Of a DNA stretch of 5,956 nt, positions 1-5,882 are shown piece by piece; the stretch's first letter is position 1, and each line of letters starts with the position of its first letter. Under the pieces are notes generated by a model. The model searched no databases, had not been told where the DNA came from, and saw only the letters and a list, made by a program, of their open reading frames with translations. This DNA comes from Mucilaginibacter sp. (lineage in GTDB: Bacteria > Bacteroidota > Bacteroidia > Sphingobacteriales > Sphingobacteriaceae). The stretch is taken from NCBI GenBank assembly GCA_025934475.1, contig JAICXZ010000224.1, positions 1 through 5,956 on the forward strand, written 5' to 3'. The translations under genes and the position numbers were made by a program.

Positions 1-923
1 CTCTGGTGCTCCATCCCCAGGTGATGTGATTCTATCAGCTTATAACCGTCCTCATAAAAAGGATATGGTCCGAACCAGTATTCAAAAGCTTCCAGCATCC
101 GTTTTGCATTGGGTATCCATTGTTTTTTAGCCTTTGCAAGGTTGTAGCTCAACGGCCAGAAATCCATCGTCAGTTTGCCTTTCTCACCATTGTAGGTATC
201 CGAAAAATGAGTATAATCACCAATATTAGCCTCGATATCATAATTGTTAATCGGCTCAGCAACAAACCAATCGAAACGGGTATACCCGTTTTTTAGATTG
301 GTGACCTTGCGTAATCGGCCATTAGAGACATCTTTCAAACCTGTCGGCACGCTGATACTAATAAGCGCACTGTCAACTTCATCAGCTTGCTGATCTTTAT
401 TGGGCCACCATACGCTGGCGCCCATGCCCTGGCAGGCGGTATTTACCCACGAGTGGCCGAGCGAATCAACATTATACTCAATGCCACCATCCCAGGGAGC
501 GCGTTTAGCAATAGTAGGGTGACCGGAATAATAAACCGTAAATTCTTCTTTGCTGCCTTTTTGTATGGTTTGCGGGAAGGTAATGAACACCGCATTGTAT
601 TCGCGGGTATAAGGGAGTTCTTTTCCTTTATAAACTACCTTTTCTACATTCAGATTCGAGAAAAGATCGAACTGTAGTTTGGTAAAATCTGTTGTCGCTG
701 TAAACTTGAACAATACATTCCCGCTGATTGATTTGTCAGGAATATCAAACTTCACATCCAGGTGATAGTAATTGATATCGTAGCAGGTGCGCAAAGGTGA
801 CAGGTATCCCCTAAGCGAATCAGCGCGGGTAAATGTTTCCTTATCCGTGCCCAATTGGGCATAAATGTTTTTGCATGCGGCACCGATGAGCAACAGTGTA
901 ATTAATGAGAACTTTTTTATCAT
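1..923 (-). CDS. Secreted M1-family zinc metallopeptidase, second tandem copy (C-terminal part outside window)
   Basis: The reading frame opens at ATG 923-921 and stays open to the window edge, giving 307 complete codons. The first 22 residues form a signal peptide ending IYA, with Gln23 as the likely mature N-terminus. Cys17 is present, but its context (GAAC) is a poor lipobox, so a lipoprotein is less likely. By eye about two thirds of residues match the complete neighbour encoded by 2711-1044, including CYDINYYHLDVKFDI, SGNVLF, APWDGG, WWPNKD, GLKDVSNGRLRKVT and WFGPYPFYEDGYKL. The last visible residues are the substrate-binding GMEHQ motif (303-307). HExxH and the third zinc ligand would lie beyond base 1, so activity cannot be judged. 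It follows its paralogue by 120 bp on the same strand and may be co-transcribed. The expected role is removal of N-terminal residues from peptides outside the cytoplasm, by family. The gene is cut by the window edge; nothing visible suggests a pseudogene. Confidence 0.9.
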   Translation of the reverse strand, partial: MIKKFSLITLLLIGAACKNIYAQLGTDKETFTRADSLRGYLSPLRTCYDINYYHLDVKFDIPDKSISGNVLFKFTATTDFTKLQFDLFSNLNVEKVVYKGKELPYTREYNAVFITFPQTIQKGSKEEFTVYYSGHPTIAKRAPWDGGIEYNVDSLGHSWVNTACQGMGASVWWPNKDQQADEVDSALISISVPTGLKDVSNGRLRKVTNLKNGYTRFDWFVAEPINNYDIEANIGDYTHFSDTYNGEKGKLTMDFWPLSYNLAKAKKQWIPNAKRMLEAFEYWFGPYPFYEDGYKLIESHHLGMEHQ

Positions 924-980
924 GTTAAATTATGTTCTAAAATTAAATAAAGGGTGCCATGGGTAGCCCGTCCAAGCATG

Positions 981-1023
981 CGGGCAAAGGCCCGGCGCTC
1001 ACACATCGACAAGCTCAGCGTGA
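981..1023 (-). repeat. Intercistronic hairpin cluster and probable dispersed repeat
   Basis: The gap between the two M1 genes is far more GC-rich than ordinary spacer here. CGGGC (981-985) and GCCCG (990-994) form a 5-bp stem with a 4-base loop. A further GCCCG at 966-970 could pair with the same CGGGC, so two hairpins compete. Next to it, 999-1023 carries CGACAAGCTCAG flanked by TCACAC and GCGTGA. These arms pair fully, with one G-U, only in the minus-strand transcript, which is the sense of the peptidase genes. The core resembles a short repeat (CTTCGACAAGCTCAGGGTGAC-like) that I recall being dispersed in many bacterial genomes. Only one copy is in the window, so repeat status is inferred. 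It might stabilise mRNA or attenuate transcription between the genes. No tight T-run follows, so a strong intrinsic terminator is not supported. Confidence 0.45.
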
Positions 1024-1043
1024 CATCCGTCGGCTTTGTAGGC

Positions 1044-2711
1044 TTAATTGCTTTTCCTTATCCCCGATACCTTAATATAAAAATCAAAAGTATCGGCTTC
1101 CAGGTTATCCTTCGTTGCACCCGGAATATTTACTTCAGTTAACGTCGTTGCAGGATGAATTACCTGGTATGCTCCACCCTTTACCCGAACCTTAACCGGC
1201 ATGTTAAAACCCTTCGCATCGGCTGTCCATTTGCAGTAGGGCTTGCCGTCCTTCCACACAAAATCGAGTTTGGGCAGACCAGCGTAATGCAAATACTGGT
1301 CAAAAACCGGCGCAAGATTGATACCCGATTGTTTCACAATATAGTCTACAATATCATCATAAGTTCCCGTTTGATGATAAAATGTTTTGTTGAGCCCGCG
1401 CAGTATCTCGCGCCATTTGTCATCATTGTTAATGATCACACGTACCATGTTCAATAAAACGGCGCCCTTGGGATACATATCGCCAGAGCCTTCTTTATTT
1501 ACGCCGTAATAACCAACTATCGGACTTTTATTCTCAATCCCTTGCCTCAAACCATACACATATTCTTCAGCAGCTTTTTTGCCGTAGTGGTAATCGATGT
1601 ATAGGTCCTCCGAATAGCAGGTAAAGCTCTCGTGGATCCACATATCGGCCAAATCTTTTGCAGTAATATTGTTACCGAACCATTCGTGGCCGCTTTCGTG
1701 CACTACAATGTAGTCCCATTTAAGGCCCCAGCCGGTTTGGGAGAGATCCATGCCCAAATAACCATTAAGGAAATGATTCCCATAGGCCACGGCGCTCTGA
1801 TGCTCCATCCCCAGGTGCGGAGTTTCTACCAGCTTATAGCCATCCTCATAAAAGGGATAGGGGCCGAACCAGTGTTCAAAGGCCTTCAGCATCGGCTTAA
1901 CATTATCGGCAAACTGTTTTTTTGCTTTATCAAGATCAGAGGGTAAAACCCAATAATCTAAATCAAGTTTGCCCTTTTCGCCATCATAAGTGTCTTTAAA
2001 TTCGGTATAGTCGGCAATATTGGCTGCCACATCATAGTTGTTGATTGGATTAGCCACAAACCAATCGAACCGGGTATAGCCATCGCCCAGGTCGGTCACC
2101 TTGCGAAGGCGGCCATTGGAAACATCTTTCAGCCCTTTTGGCACACTGATGCTGATGAGCATGCTGTCGACCTCATCACTCAGGTGATCCTTATTGGGCC
2201 ACCAGATACTTGCCCCGGCACCCTCACAGGCTGTAGCCACCCAAGGTTTGCCGGTGGTATCCTGTGTATAAACAACGCCCCCATCCCAGGGTGCATTTTT
2301 AGCGATAGTTGGATTGCCCGAATAAAATACCCGGAACGTATCCCGCGCACCTTTCAGGATCGTCTTCGGGAAATTAACAAATACCGCGTTTGCCTCCCGC
2401 GTAAAAGGCAGCGACATTCGTTTGTAAACCACCTTCTCAACCTTCAGGTTAGAGTACAGGTCAAATTGCAGTTTTTTAAAATCCTGTGTTGATGTAAACC
2501 GGAACAAAACATTCCCGCTGATGAATTTTTTGTTGATATCGAACTTCACATCCAGGTGATAATAGTTGATATCGTAACAACTCCGCAGTGGAGTCAATGT
2601 GCCCCGGAGTGTATCGGCATGGGTAAAATGGTGCTTGTCCTCAAGCAATTGCGCGTGCGCAAAAGTTTGTGTCAGGCACAAAGCCACTAAGAGGATGATG
2701 AGTTTCTTCAT
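1044..2711 (-). CDS. Secreted M1-family zinc metallopeptidase (aminopeptidase), complete
   Basis: This 555-residue protein begins with a signal peptide cleaved at about AHA20|Q21, so it is exported. An N-terminal beta domain (about 22-235) is followed by a thermolysin-like catalytic domain. The zinc-binding HESGH is at 338-342, and the third ligand Glu361 sits in WIHESF, which is the HExxH-18-E spacing of gluzincins. The exopeptidase motif appears as GMEHQ (301-305) rather than GAMEN. Tyr413 in MYPKGA aligns with the transition-state tyrosine of the family (YEKG in leukotriene A4 hydrolase). A short beta-rich tail (about 480-550) ends the chain. The large C-terminal helical domain of PepN/ERAP-type enzymes is missing, as in other short bacterial M1 proteins, and I see no type IX secretion sorting domain. 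All catalytic residues are present, so it should be active. The expected role is trimming N-terminal residues from peptides in the periplasm or outside. The start is supported by the signal peptide. The following gene on this strand is a close paralogue. Confidence 0.95.
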   Translation of the reverse strand: MKKLIILLVALCLTQTFAHAQLLEDKHHFTHADTLRGTLTPLRSCYDINYYHLDVKFDINKKFISGNVLFRFTSTQDFKKLQFDLYSNLKVEKVVYKRMSLPFTREANAVFVNFPKTILKGARDTFRVFYSGNPTIAKNAPWDGGVVYTQDTTGKPWVATACEGAGASIWWPNKDHLSDEVDSMLISISVPKGLKDVSNGRLRKVTDLGDGYTRFDWFVANPINNYDVAANIADYTEFKDTYDGEKGKLDLDYWVLPSDLDKAKKQFADNVKPMLKAFEHWFGPYPFYEDGYKLVETPHLGMEHQSAVAYGNHFLNGYLGMDLSQTGWGLKWDYIVVHESGHEWFGNNITAKDLADMWIHESFTCYSEDLYIDYHYGKKAAEEYVYGLRQGIENKSPIVGYYGVNKEGSGDMYPKGAVLLNMVRVIINNDDKWREILRGLNKTFYHQTGTYDDIVDYIVKQSGINLAPVFDQYLHYAGLPKLDFVWKDGKPYCKWTADAKGFNMPVKVRVKGGAYQVIHPATTLTEVNIPGATKDNLEADTFDFYIKVSGIRKSN

Positions 2712-2758
2712 GACGCGAACTTACTCCGGCAGCCTAAAAATAACAACTCGCATGATAA

Positions 2759-2788
2759 CAAAGTGATTTGCGCATATTACTGTTACAA
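2759..2788 (-). promoter_or_regulatory. Candidate Bacteroidota-type promoter for the M1 peptidase genes
   Basis: Read on the minus strand, TTG (2788-2786) is followed after 19 bases by TCACTTTG (2766-2759). This is one mismatch from the Bacteroidota primary-sigma -7 consensus TAnnTTTG, and the spacing falls within the usual 17-23 for the -33/-7 pair. Transcription would start near 2752, leaving a leader of about 40 bases before ATG 2711. The match is imperfect and judged by eye. Confidence 0.35.
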
Positions 2789-3010
2789 TGCGGCAAGCCT
2801 TGGCTAAAATTCGGTGAATCCAACCACCACAAAAATCACTCGCTACTAACCACTCACCATTGACAAATTCGCCATTCAAACTCAATACACTATGTGCTCA
2901 CGGCTGCGCGCCCGCCACCCCCTCTTTTTTTGTAAACGCCTGATAAGCAGCGTATCCAAAATTCAAAATTCGCAAAATCGATGCAAAACCCCCTATTTTC
3001 GTGAACATGC

Positions 3011-3261
3011 TTTTAGGGATTAGAGATTAGTTAATTAGAGATTAGGCCCATTTTTATTAGATTGAACGATACTAACCGAGGGGAATTCGCACAAGCGCGA
3101 CTTCTTTCAAACCGGCAAAGTTTTAAACCAATCGCCATAATTAATGCGCGCAAAAAAACTAATCTCTAATCAACTAATCTCTAATCACAAACCCCCAATC
3201 ACTAACCCCAATCACACCATTGTCAACTAATCTCTAATCAACTAATCTCTAATCTCTAAAA
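3011..3261. repeat. MITE-like repeat cluster with 35-bp inverted ends
   Basis: The left arm 3011-3045, reverse-complemented, matches 3227-3261 at 33 of 35 positions. Within the element, 3157-3186 and 3225-3254 are an exact 30-bp direct repeat, and each is two head-to-tail copies of AACTAATCTCTAATC. The left arm therefore also pairs with 3159-3186 (27/28). Between the direct repeats lies a C-rich 38-bp stretch (3187-3224) with related CCCCAATCAC words. The 251-bp unit has terminal inverted repeats and no coding capacity, as expected for a non-autonomous element. I see no target-site duplication beside it (GTGAACATGC on the left, TAATTACCTT on the right). It could instead be locally expanded simple sequence. 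The repeats themselves are certain; the mobile interpretation is tentative. Confidence 0.75.
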
Positions 3262-3265
3262 TAAT

Positions 3266-3273
3266 TACCTTTG
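3266..3273 (+). promoter_or_regulatory. -7 promoter box of lpdA
   Basis: TACCTTTG is an exact match to the Bacteroidota -7 consensus TAnnTTTG. It lies 23 bases before the lpdA ATG, so the leader would be very short (roughly 15-20 bases). No TTG or TTTG occurs at the expected -33 position. That zone is occupied by the last repeat copy (3225-3254), which may either weaken the promoter or provide a regulator site. Confidence 0.55.
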
Positions 3274-3296
3274 CCCGCACCAATCTACACACTGCT

Positions 3297-4700
3297 ATGC
3301 AATATGATGTTATCGTGATCGGTTCGGGCCCTGGTGGCTACGTTGCCGCTATTCGCTGCGCCCAGCTGGGACTTAAAACAGCCTGTATCGAAAAATATGC
3401 TACTTACGGCGGCACCTGCCTCAATGTAGGGTGTATTCCTTCAAAGGCCTTGCTCGACTCGTCCGAACACTATTATAATGCCTCGCATGCCTTTAAAACG
3501 CACGGTATCAACCTCGACAACCTGTCGGTAGATATGGCGCAGATGATGAAGCGCAAAACCGAAGTGGTTGCCAAGAATACCTCTGGTATCAGCTTCCTGT
3601 TCAAAAAGAACAAGATCGACGGTTTCCAGGGGATCGGCTCGTTCAAGGACAAAAATACCATCAGCATCAAAAAGGCAGATGGTTCCATCGAGGAAATCAC
3701 CGGTAAAAATATCATCATCGCTACGGGCTCAAAACCATCAAGCCTGCCGTTCCTGAAGATCGATAAGAAACGTATCATCACTTCGACGGAAGCTTTAACC
3801 CTGACCGAAGTGCCCAAACACCTGATATTAATAGGCGGTGGGGTTATTGGTTTAGAGTTAGGCTCAGTCTATTCGCGTTTAGGCGCGAAGGTATCGGTAA
3901 TCGAGTTTATGGATTCCATTATTCCCACAATGGACCGCGGGCTTGGTAAAGAACTGCAAAAAGTGCTGCAGAAGCAGGGTATGGAGTTTTACCTGAACCA
4001 CAAGGTAACCGGCGCCACTGTTAAAGGTAAAGAAGTAACGGTGACTTTCGACGCGCCAAATGGCGATAAGAAAGAACTGAAAGGCGATTACTGCCTTGTA
4101 GCTGTTGGTCGTATTGCCTACACCGATGGTTTAGGATTAGAAAATATCGGCCTGACTGTCGAAGAACGTGGCCGTAAGGTAACGGTTAATGATCACCTCG
4201 AAACCAGTGTTAAAGGTGTATATGCTATTGGTGACGTAATCACGGGTGCGATGCTCGCTCATAAGGCAGAAGATGAAGGTACTTTGGTAGCTGAATCCAT
4301 TGTTGGTCAAAAACCGCATATCAACTATAACCTGATACCGGGCGTAGTTTATACCTGGCCAGAAGTTGCCGCTGTCGGTCAAACCGAGGAGCAATTAAAA
4401 GCAGCAGGTGTAAAATATAAGTCGGGCTCATTCCCGTTCCGCGCCAGCGGCAGGGCAGTGGCCAGCGGCGATATGGATGGCTTTGTAAAAGTACTGGCCG
4501 ACGCCGATACCGATGAAATATTAGGTGTACATATTATTGGTCCCCGCGCTGCGGATATGATAGCCGAAGCTGTTTGTGCGATGGAGTTCCGCGCCTCGGC
4601 CGAGGATGTTTCACGCATGAGCCATGCTCACCCAACTTATACCGAAGCCTTCAGGGAAGCTTGTTTGGCGGCTACTGACAATAGGCCGATACATATTTAA
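3297..4700 (+). CDS. lpdA: Dihydrolipoamide dehydrogenase (E3 of 2-oxoacid dehydrogenase complexes)
   Basis: This 467-residue flavoprotein reoxidises dihydrolipoamide on the E2 or GcvH lipoyl arm and passes electrons through a disulfide and FAD to NAD+, in the cytoplasm. The FAD-binding GSGPGG is at 9-14, and the redox-active pair Cys41/Cys46 sits in GGTCLNVGCIPSK. ATGSKP follows at 142-147. The NAD-binding GGGVIG (180-185) has Glu203 at the end of the next strand, favouring NAD over NADP. The second FAD motif is YAIGDV (309-314). The C-terminal dimerisation domain carries the catalytic His445-Glu450 pair in HAHPTYTE, which distinguishes it from mercuric and glutathione reductases. The length is normal. 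The start is fixed by the first beta strand (YDVIVIGSG) beginning at residue 3. No E1, E2 or glycine-cleavage gene is adjacent, so it probably serves several complexes encoded elsewhere. Its promoter box lies just upstream, beside the repeat cluster. Confidence 0.97.
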   Translation: MQYDVIVIGSGPGGYVAAIRCAQLGLKTACIEKYATYGGTCLNVGCIPSKALLDSSEHYYNASHAFKTHGINLDNLSVDMAQMMKRKTEVVAKNTSGISFLFKKNKIDGFQGIGSFKDKNTISIKKADGSIEEITGKNIIIATGSKPSSLPFLKIDKKRIITSTEALTLTEVPKHLILIGGGVIGLELGSVYSRLGAKVSVIEFMDSIIPTMDRGLGKELQKVLQKQGMEFYLNHKVTGATVKGKEVTVTFDAPNGDKKELKGDYCLVAVGRIAYTDGLGLENIGLTVEERGRKVTVNDHLETSVKGVYAIGDVITGAMLAHKAEDEGTLVAESIVGQKPHINYNLIPGVVYTWPEVAAVGQTEEQLKAAGVKYKSGSFPFRASGRAVASGDMDGFVKVLADADTDEILGVHIIGPRAADMIAEAVCAMEFRASAEDVSRMSHAHPTYTEAFREACLAATDNRPIHI

Positions 4701-4708
4701 GCCGACCG

Positions 4709-4742
4709 TTTCCAATCGGTAGAAAGGGCCGCGTAATATTTG
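4709..4742 (+). promoter_or_regulatory. Weak candidate promoter for the secreted-protein gene
   Basis: TTTC (4709-4712) and AATATTTG (4735-4742) resemble the TTTG / TAnnTTTG pair with one mismatch in each and a 22-base spacer. If used, transcription would begin near 4749. That is downstream of the left arm of the start-codon hairpin, so this transcript could not form it. The match is degenerate. Confidence 0.22.
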
Positions 4743-4798
4743 TGAGATAAATAGTATATTGGTTCTCTGAACTAATCACAAAGGTTATGCGGCCTTTC
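4722..4798 (+). promoter_or_regulatory. Inverted repeat that would sequester the start codon of the secreted-protein gene
   Basis: GAAAGGGCCGCGTAA (4722-4736) is complementary to TTATGCGGCCTTTC (4785-4798). As RNA this gives 14 pairs, with one bulged G (4728) and one G-U (4733/4788), around a 48-base loop. The ATG at 4787-4789 is wholly inside the stem. In a long transcript reading through from lpdA, initiation would be blocked; in one starting in the loop it would be free. No T-run follows closely, so it is not a typical terminator. The complementarity is visible directly; the function is inferred. Confidence 0.5.
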
Positions 4799-5437
4799 CT
4801 TGTTTTGCTCATTTTGCTATCGCCGATAGTTTGCTGCGCTCAGTATATCGACGGATATGTTATAAAATCCAGTGGTGATACGCTTCGGGGCTACATTAAA
4901 TATCCCGATTACAACAGGTGGGTTCGGTGTCCCGAATACATCAAGTTTAAAACCGACACGAATAGTCACAAGGTTTTACGTTTTAATCCTCACACGATCC
5001 GCGAATTTCATATCTATGGTCACGAAACTTACCGAACTTATGCAGGTTTGGTAACTGCGGACGGTAATTTTTACCCGGTTACAGGCTTTGCGCTGGATTC
5101 GAGCAAAAAGCAGGATACAATATTCCTGAAGCAGGTAATCACAGGAAAGCATCTTGCATTCTATTACCAAAATGATCGGTTCAAAACGCGTTACTTCATT
5201 TCCGAAAATAATAGCACTCCCCGTGAAGTGGTCTACCATTTATACTTCGAGAATCCTAATAAGATGATTCAAAGACCTATGTATACCGGATGGTTGATTT
5301 CGCTAGTAAATAAATATGCATCCGGCGATGAGCGGTTAATGAAAAAAGCGGCCGAAATGCCGTTCTTAGAGCCCGATCTGGAAGATTTTGTGAATGAAAT
5401 AAATAATACGGCCGCATCGCAGCCTTCAGGAGGATAA
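4787..5437 (+). CDS. Small secreted protein of unknown function
   Basis: The 216-residue product starts with a clear signal peptide: Arg2, a hydrophobic run at about 4-15, and cleavage at CCA18|Q19. It should be exported to the periplasm or outer surface. Neither Cys16 nor Cys17 has a good lipobox, so a lipoprotein is unlikely. The mature part opens with GYVIKSSGDTLRGYIKYPD (23-41), a "non-default text then GDTxxGxI" pattern that I recall from many uncharacterised Bacteroidota exported proteins. It then alternates short beta-like stretches rich in Tyr and Phe (to about 175) and ends in a charged helix-like segment (about 180-207) and a polar Ser/Gly tail. There is no transmembrane segment beyond the signal, no catalytic motif I recognise, and no outer-membrane beta-barrel of the kind longer relatives may carry. 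The start is set by the signal peptide. The next gene follows after 20 bp, suggesting joint transcription. I cannot assign a function. Confidence 0.85.
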   Translation: MRPFLVLLILLSPIVCCAQYIDGYVIKSSGDTLRGYIKYPDYNRWVRCPEYIKFKTDTNSHKVLRFNPHTIREFHIYGHETYRTYAGLVTADGNFYPVTGFALDSSKKQDTIFLKQVITGKHLAFYYQNDRFKTRYFISENNSTPREVVYHLYFENPNKMIQRPMYTGWLISLVNKYASGDERLMKKAAEMPFLEPDLEDFVNEINNTAASQPSGG

Positions 5438-5457
5438 AGGAGTAGTTATATTCAACA

Positions 5458-5859
5458 ATGATTCTGGATTTAGAAGACATGTTTGTCGTTGGTGAAGACA
5501 CTTTTTTTGATAGTATTTCCCCAACATTGCCATTTGGGGTAACTTTTGAAGACGACCTTACTACAGGTTATTTTTATGCGATAACAACCGAACCGAAATT
5601 AGGAATTCTTGACGCGCTCCATATTTATAATGTGGCGAATGTAACCGACAAAGAAAAACCATGCAAAATCCAAATACTCTGGACTGACGATGGCACCATC
5701 GCGTCTTTATTAATTAACGATTATTGTCACGCAATCTTTGATTTTGAGAGTAAGGCCGGCTATTGCCGAAACGCCTTTCCAGATTGGCAGGGCGACTGGG
5801 CGTTAATTAGCGAGAGAAAGCTAACGGAAGAGTTCATTGCGAGTTTGGAGGGAAGATAA
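5458..5859 (+). CDS. DUF2251-like cytoplasmic protein
   Basis: This 133-residue protein has no signal peptide or membrane segment and is acidic. The pattern EDD..TGYFYA (31-41), LDALHIYNV (51-59), PxKIQILWTDDG (68-79), INDYCHAIFDF (86-96) and GYCRNAFP (101-108) matches my recollection of the DUF2251 family, whose function is unknown and whose usual size is about this. The family name comes from memory of the motif pattern and was not checked against a profile. The beta-rich layout suggests one compact domain. It lies 20 bp after the secreted-protein gene and 23 bp before a DUF2007-like gene, so the three may form an operon. A GGAG-like stretch (5436-5442) lies 15 bases before the ATG, rather far for a ribosome-binding site. 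Small proteins of this type can act as immunity partners, but no toxin is visible here. Confidence 0.8.
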   Translation: MILDLEDMFVVGEDTFFDSISPTLPFGVTFEDDLTTGYFYAITTEPKLGILDALHIYNVANVTDKEKPCKIQILWTDDGTIASLLINDYCHAIFDFESKAGYCRNAFPDWQGDWALISERKLTEEFIASLEGR

Positions 5860-5882
5860 CAGAAAAATAGATCGCCACTTTA

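Larger units (their letters stand above)
2712..3296. other. Divergent intergenic region, no gene
   Basis: This 585-bp stretch separates the minus-strand peptidase pair from the plus-strand lpdA gene. I found no reading frame of plausible composition in it. The left third (2712-2790) contains the likely promoter of the M1 genes. The middle (about 2800-3010) is AT-rich spacer with a C-rich patch and a seven-T run at 2925-2931. The right part (3011-3261) is the inverted and direct repeat cluster described separately, and the lpdA -7 box follows. Bases 2846-2864 and 3202-3224 look like diverged versions of each other (CTAACC, then a CACCATTG-like end), so the middle may hold decayed repeat copies too. 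Confidence 0.7.

Noticed and set aside
954..1142. Plus-strand 62-codon frame spanning the gap between the M1 genes.
   Set aside because: It runs through the repeat and hairpin cluster and then antisense into the peptidase 3' end, with no supporting signals.
387..2492. Plus-strand open frames opposite the M1 genes (for example 387-677, 1155-1457, 1632-1946, 2184-2492).
   Set aside because: They lie antisense to well-supported peptidase coding sequence, and two of them (387-677 and 2184-2492) are similar to each other only because the paralogues are.
2911..2931. C-rich patch followed by seven T, resembling a terminator tail.
   Set aside because: The preceding stem is at most three pairs, and no plus-strand gene ends upstream.
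3157..3254. Two identical 30-bp repeats with a 38-bp spacer, a CRISPR-like geometry.
   Set aside because: Only two copies occur, each is an internal 15-bp tandem dimer of low complexity, related words appear in the spacer and in inverted orientation at 3018-3045, and no cas gene is present.
3473..4618. Minus-strand and alternative-frame open frames inside lpdA.
   Set aside because: They overlap a complete enzyme with every motif in place, and their translations show no domain or plausible composition.
4701..4720. Possible terminator after lpdA (GCCGA/TCGGT hairpin).
   Set aside because: The stem is only about five pairs including a G-U, the loop is ten bases, and no T-run follows.
4976..5501. 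Minus-strand frames at 4976-5239 and 5277-5501.
   Set aside because: They are antisense to the secreted-protein gene and to the start of the DUF2251-like gene and have no recognisable features.
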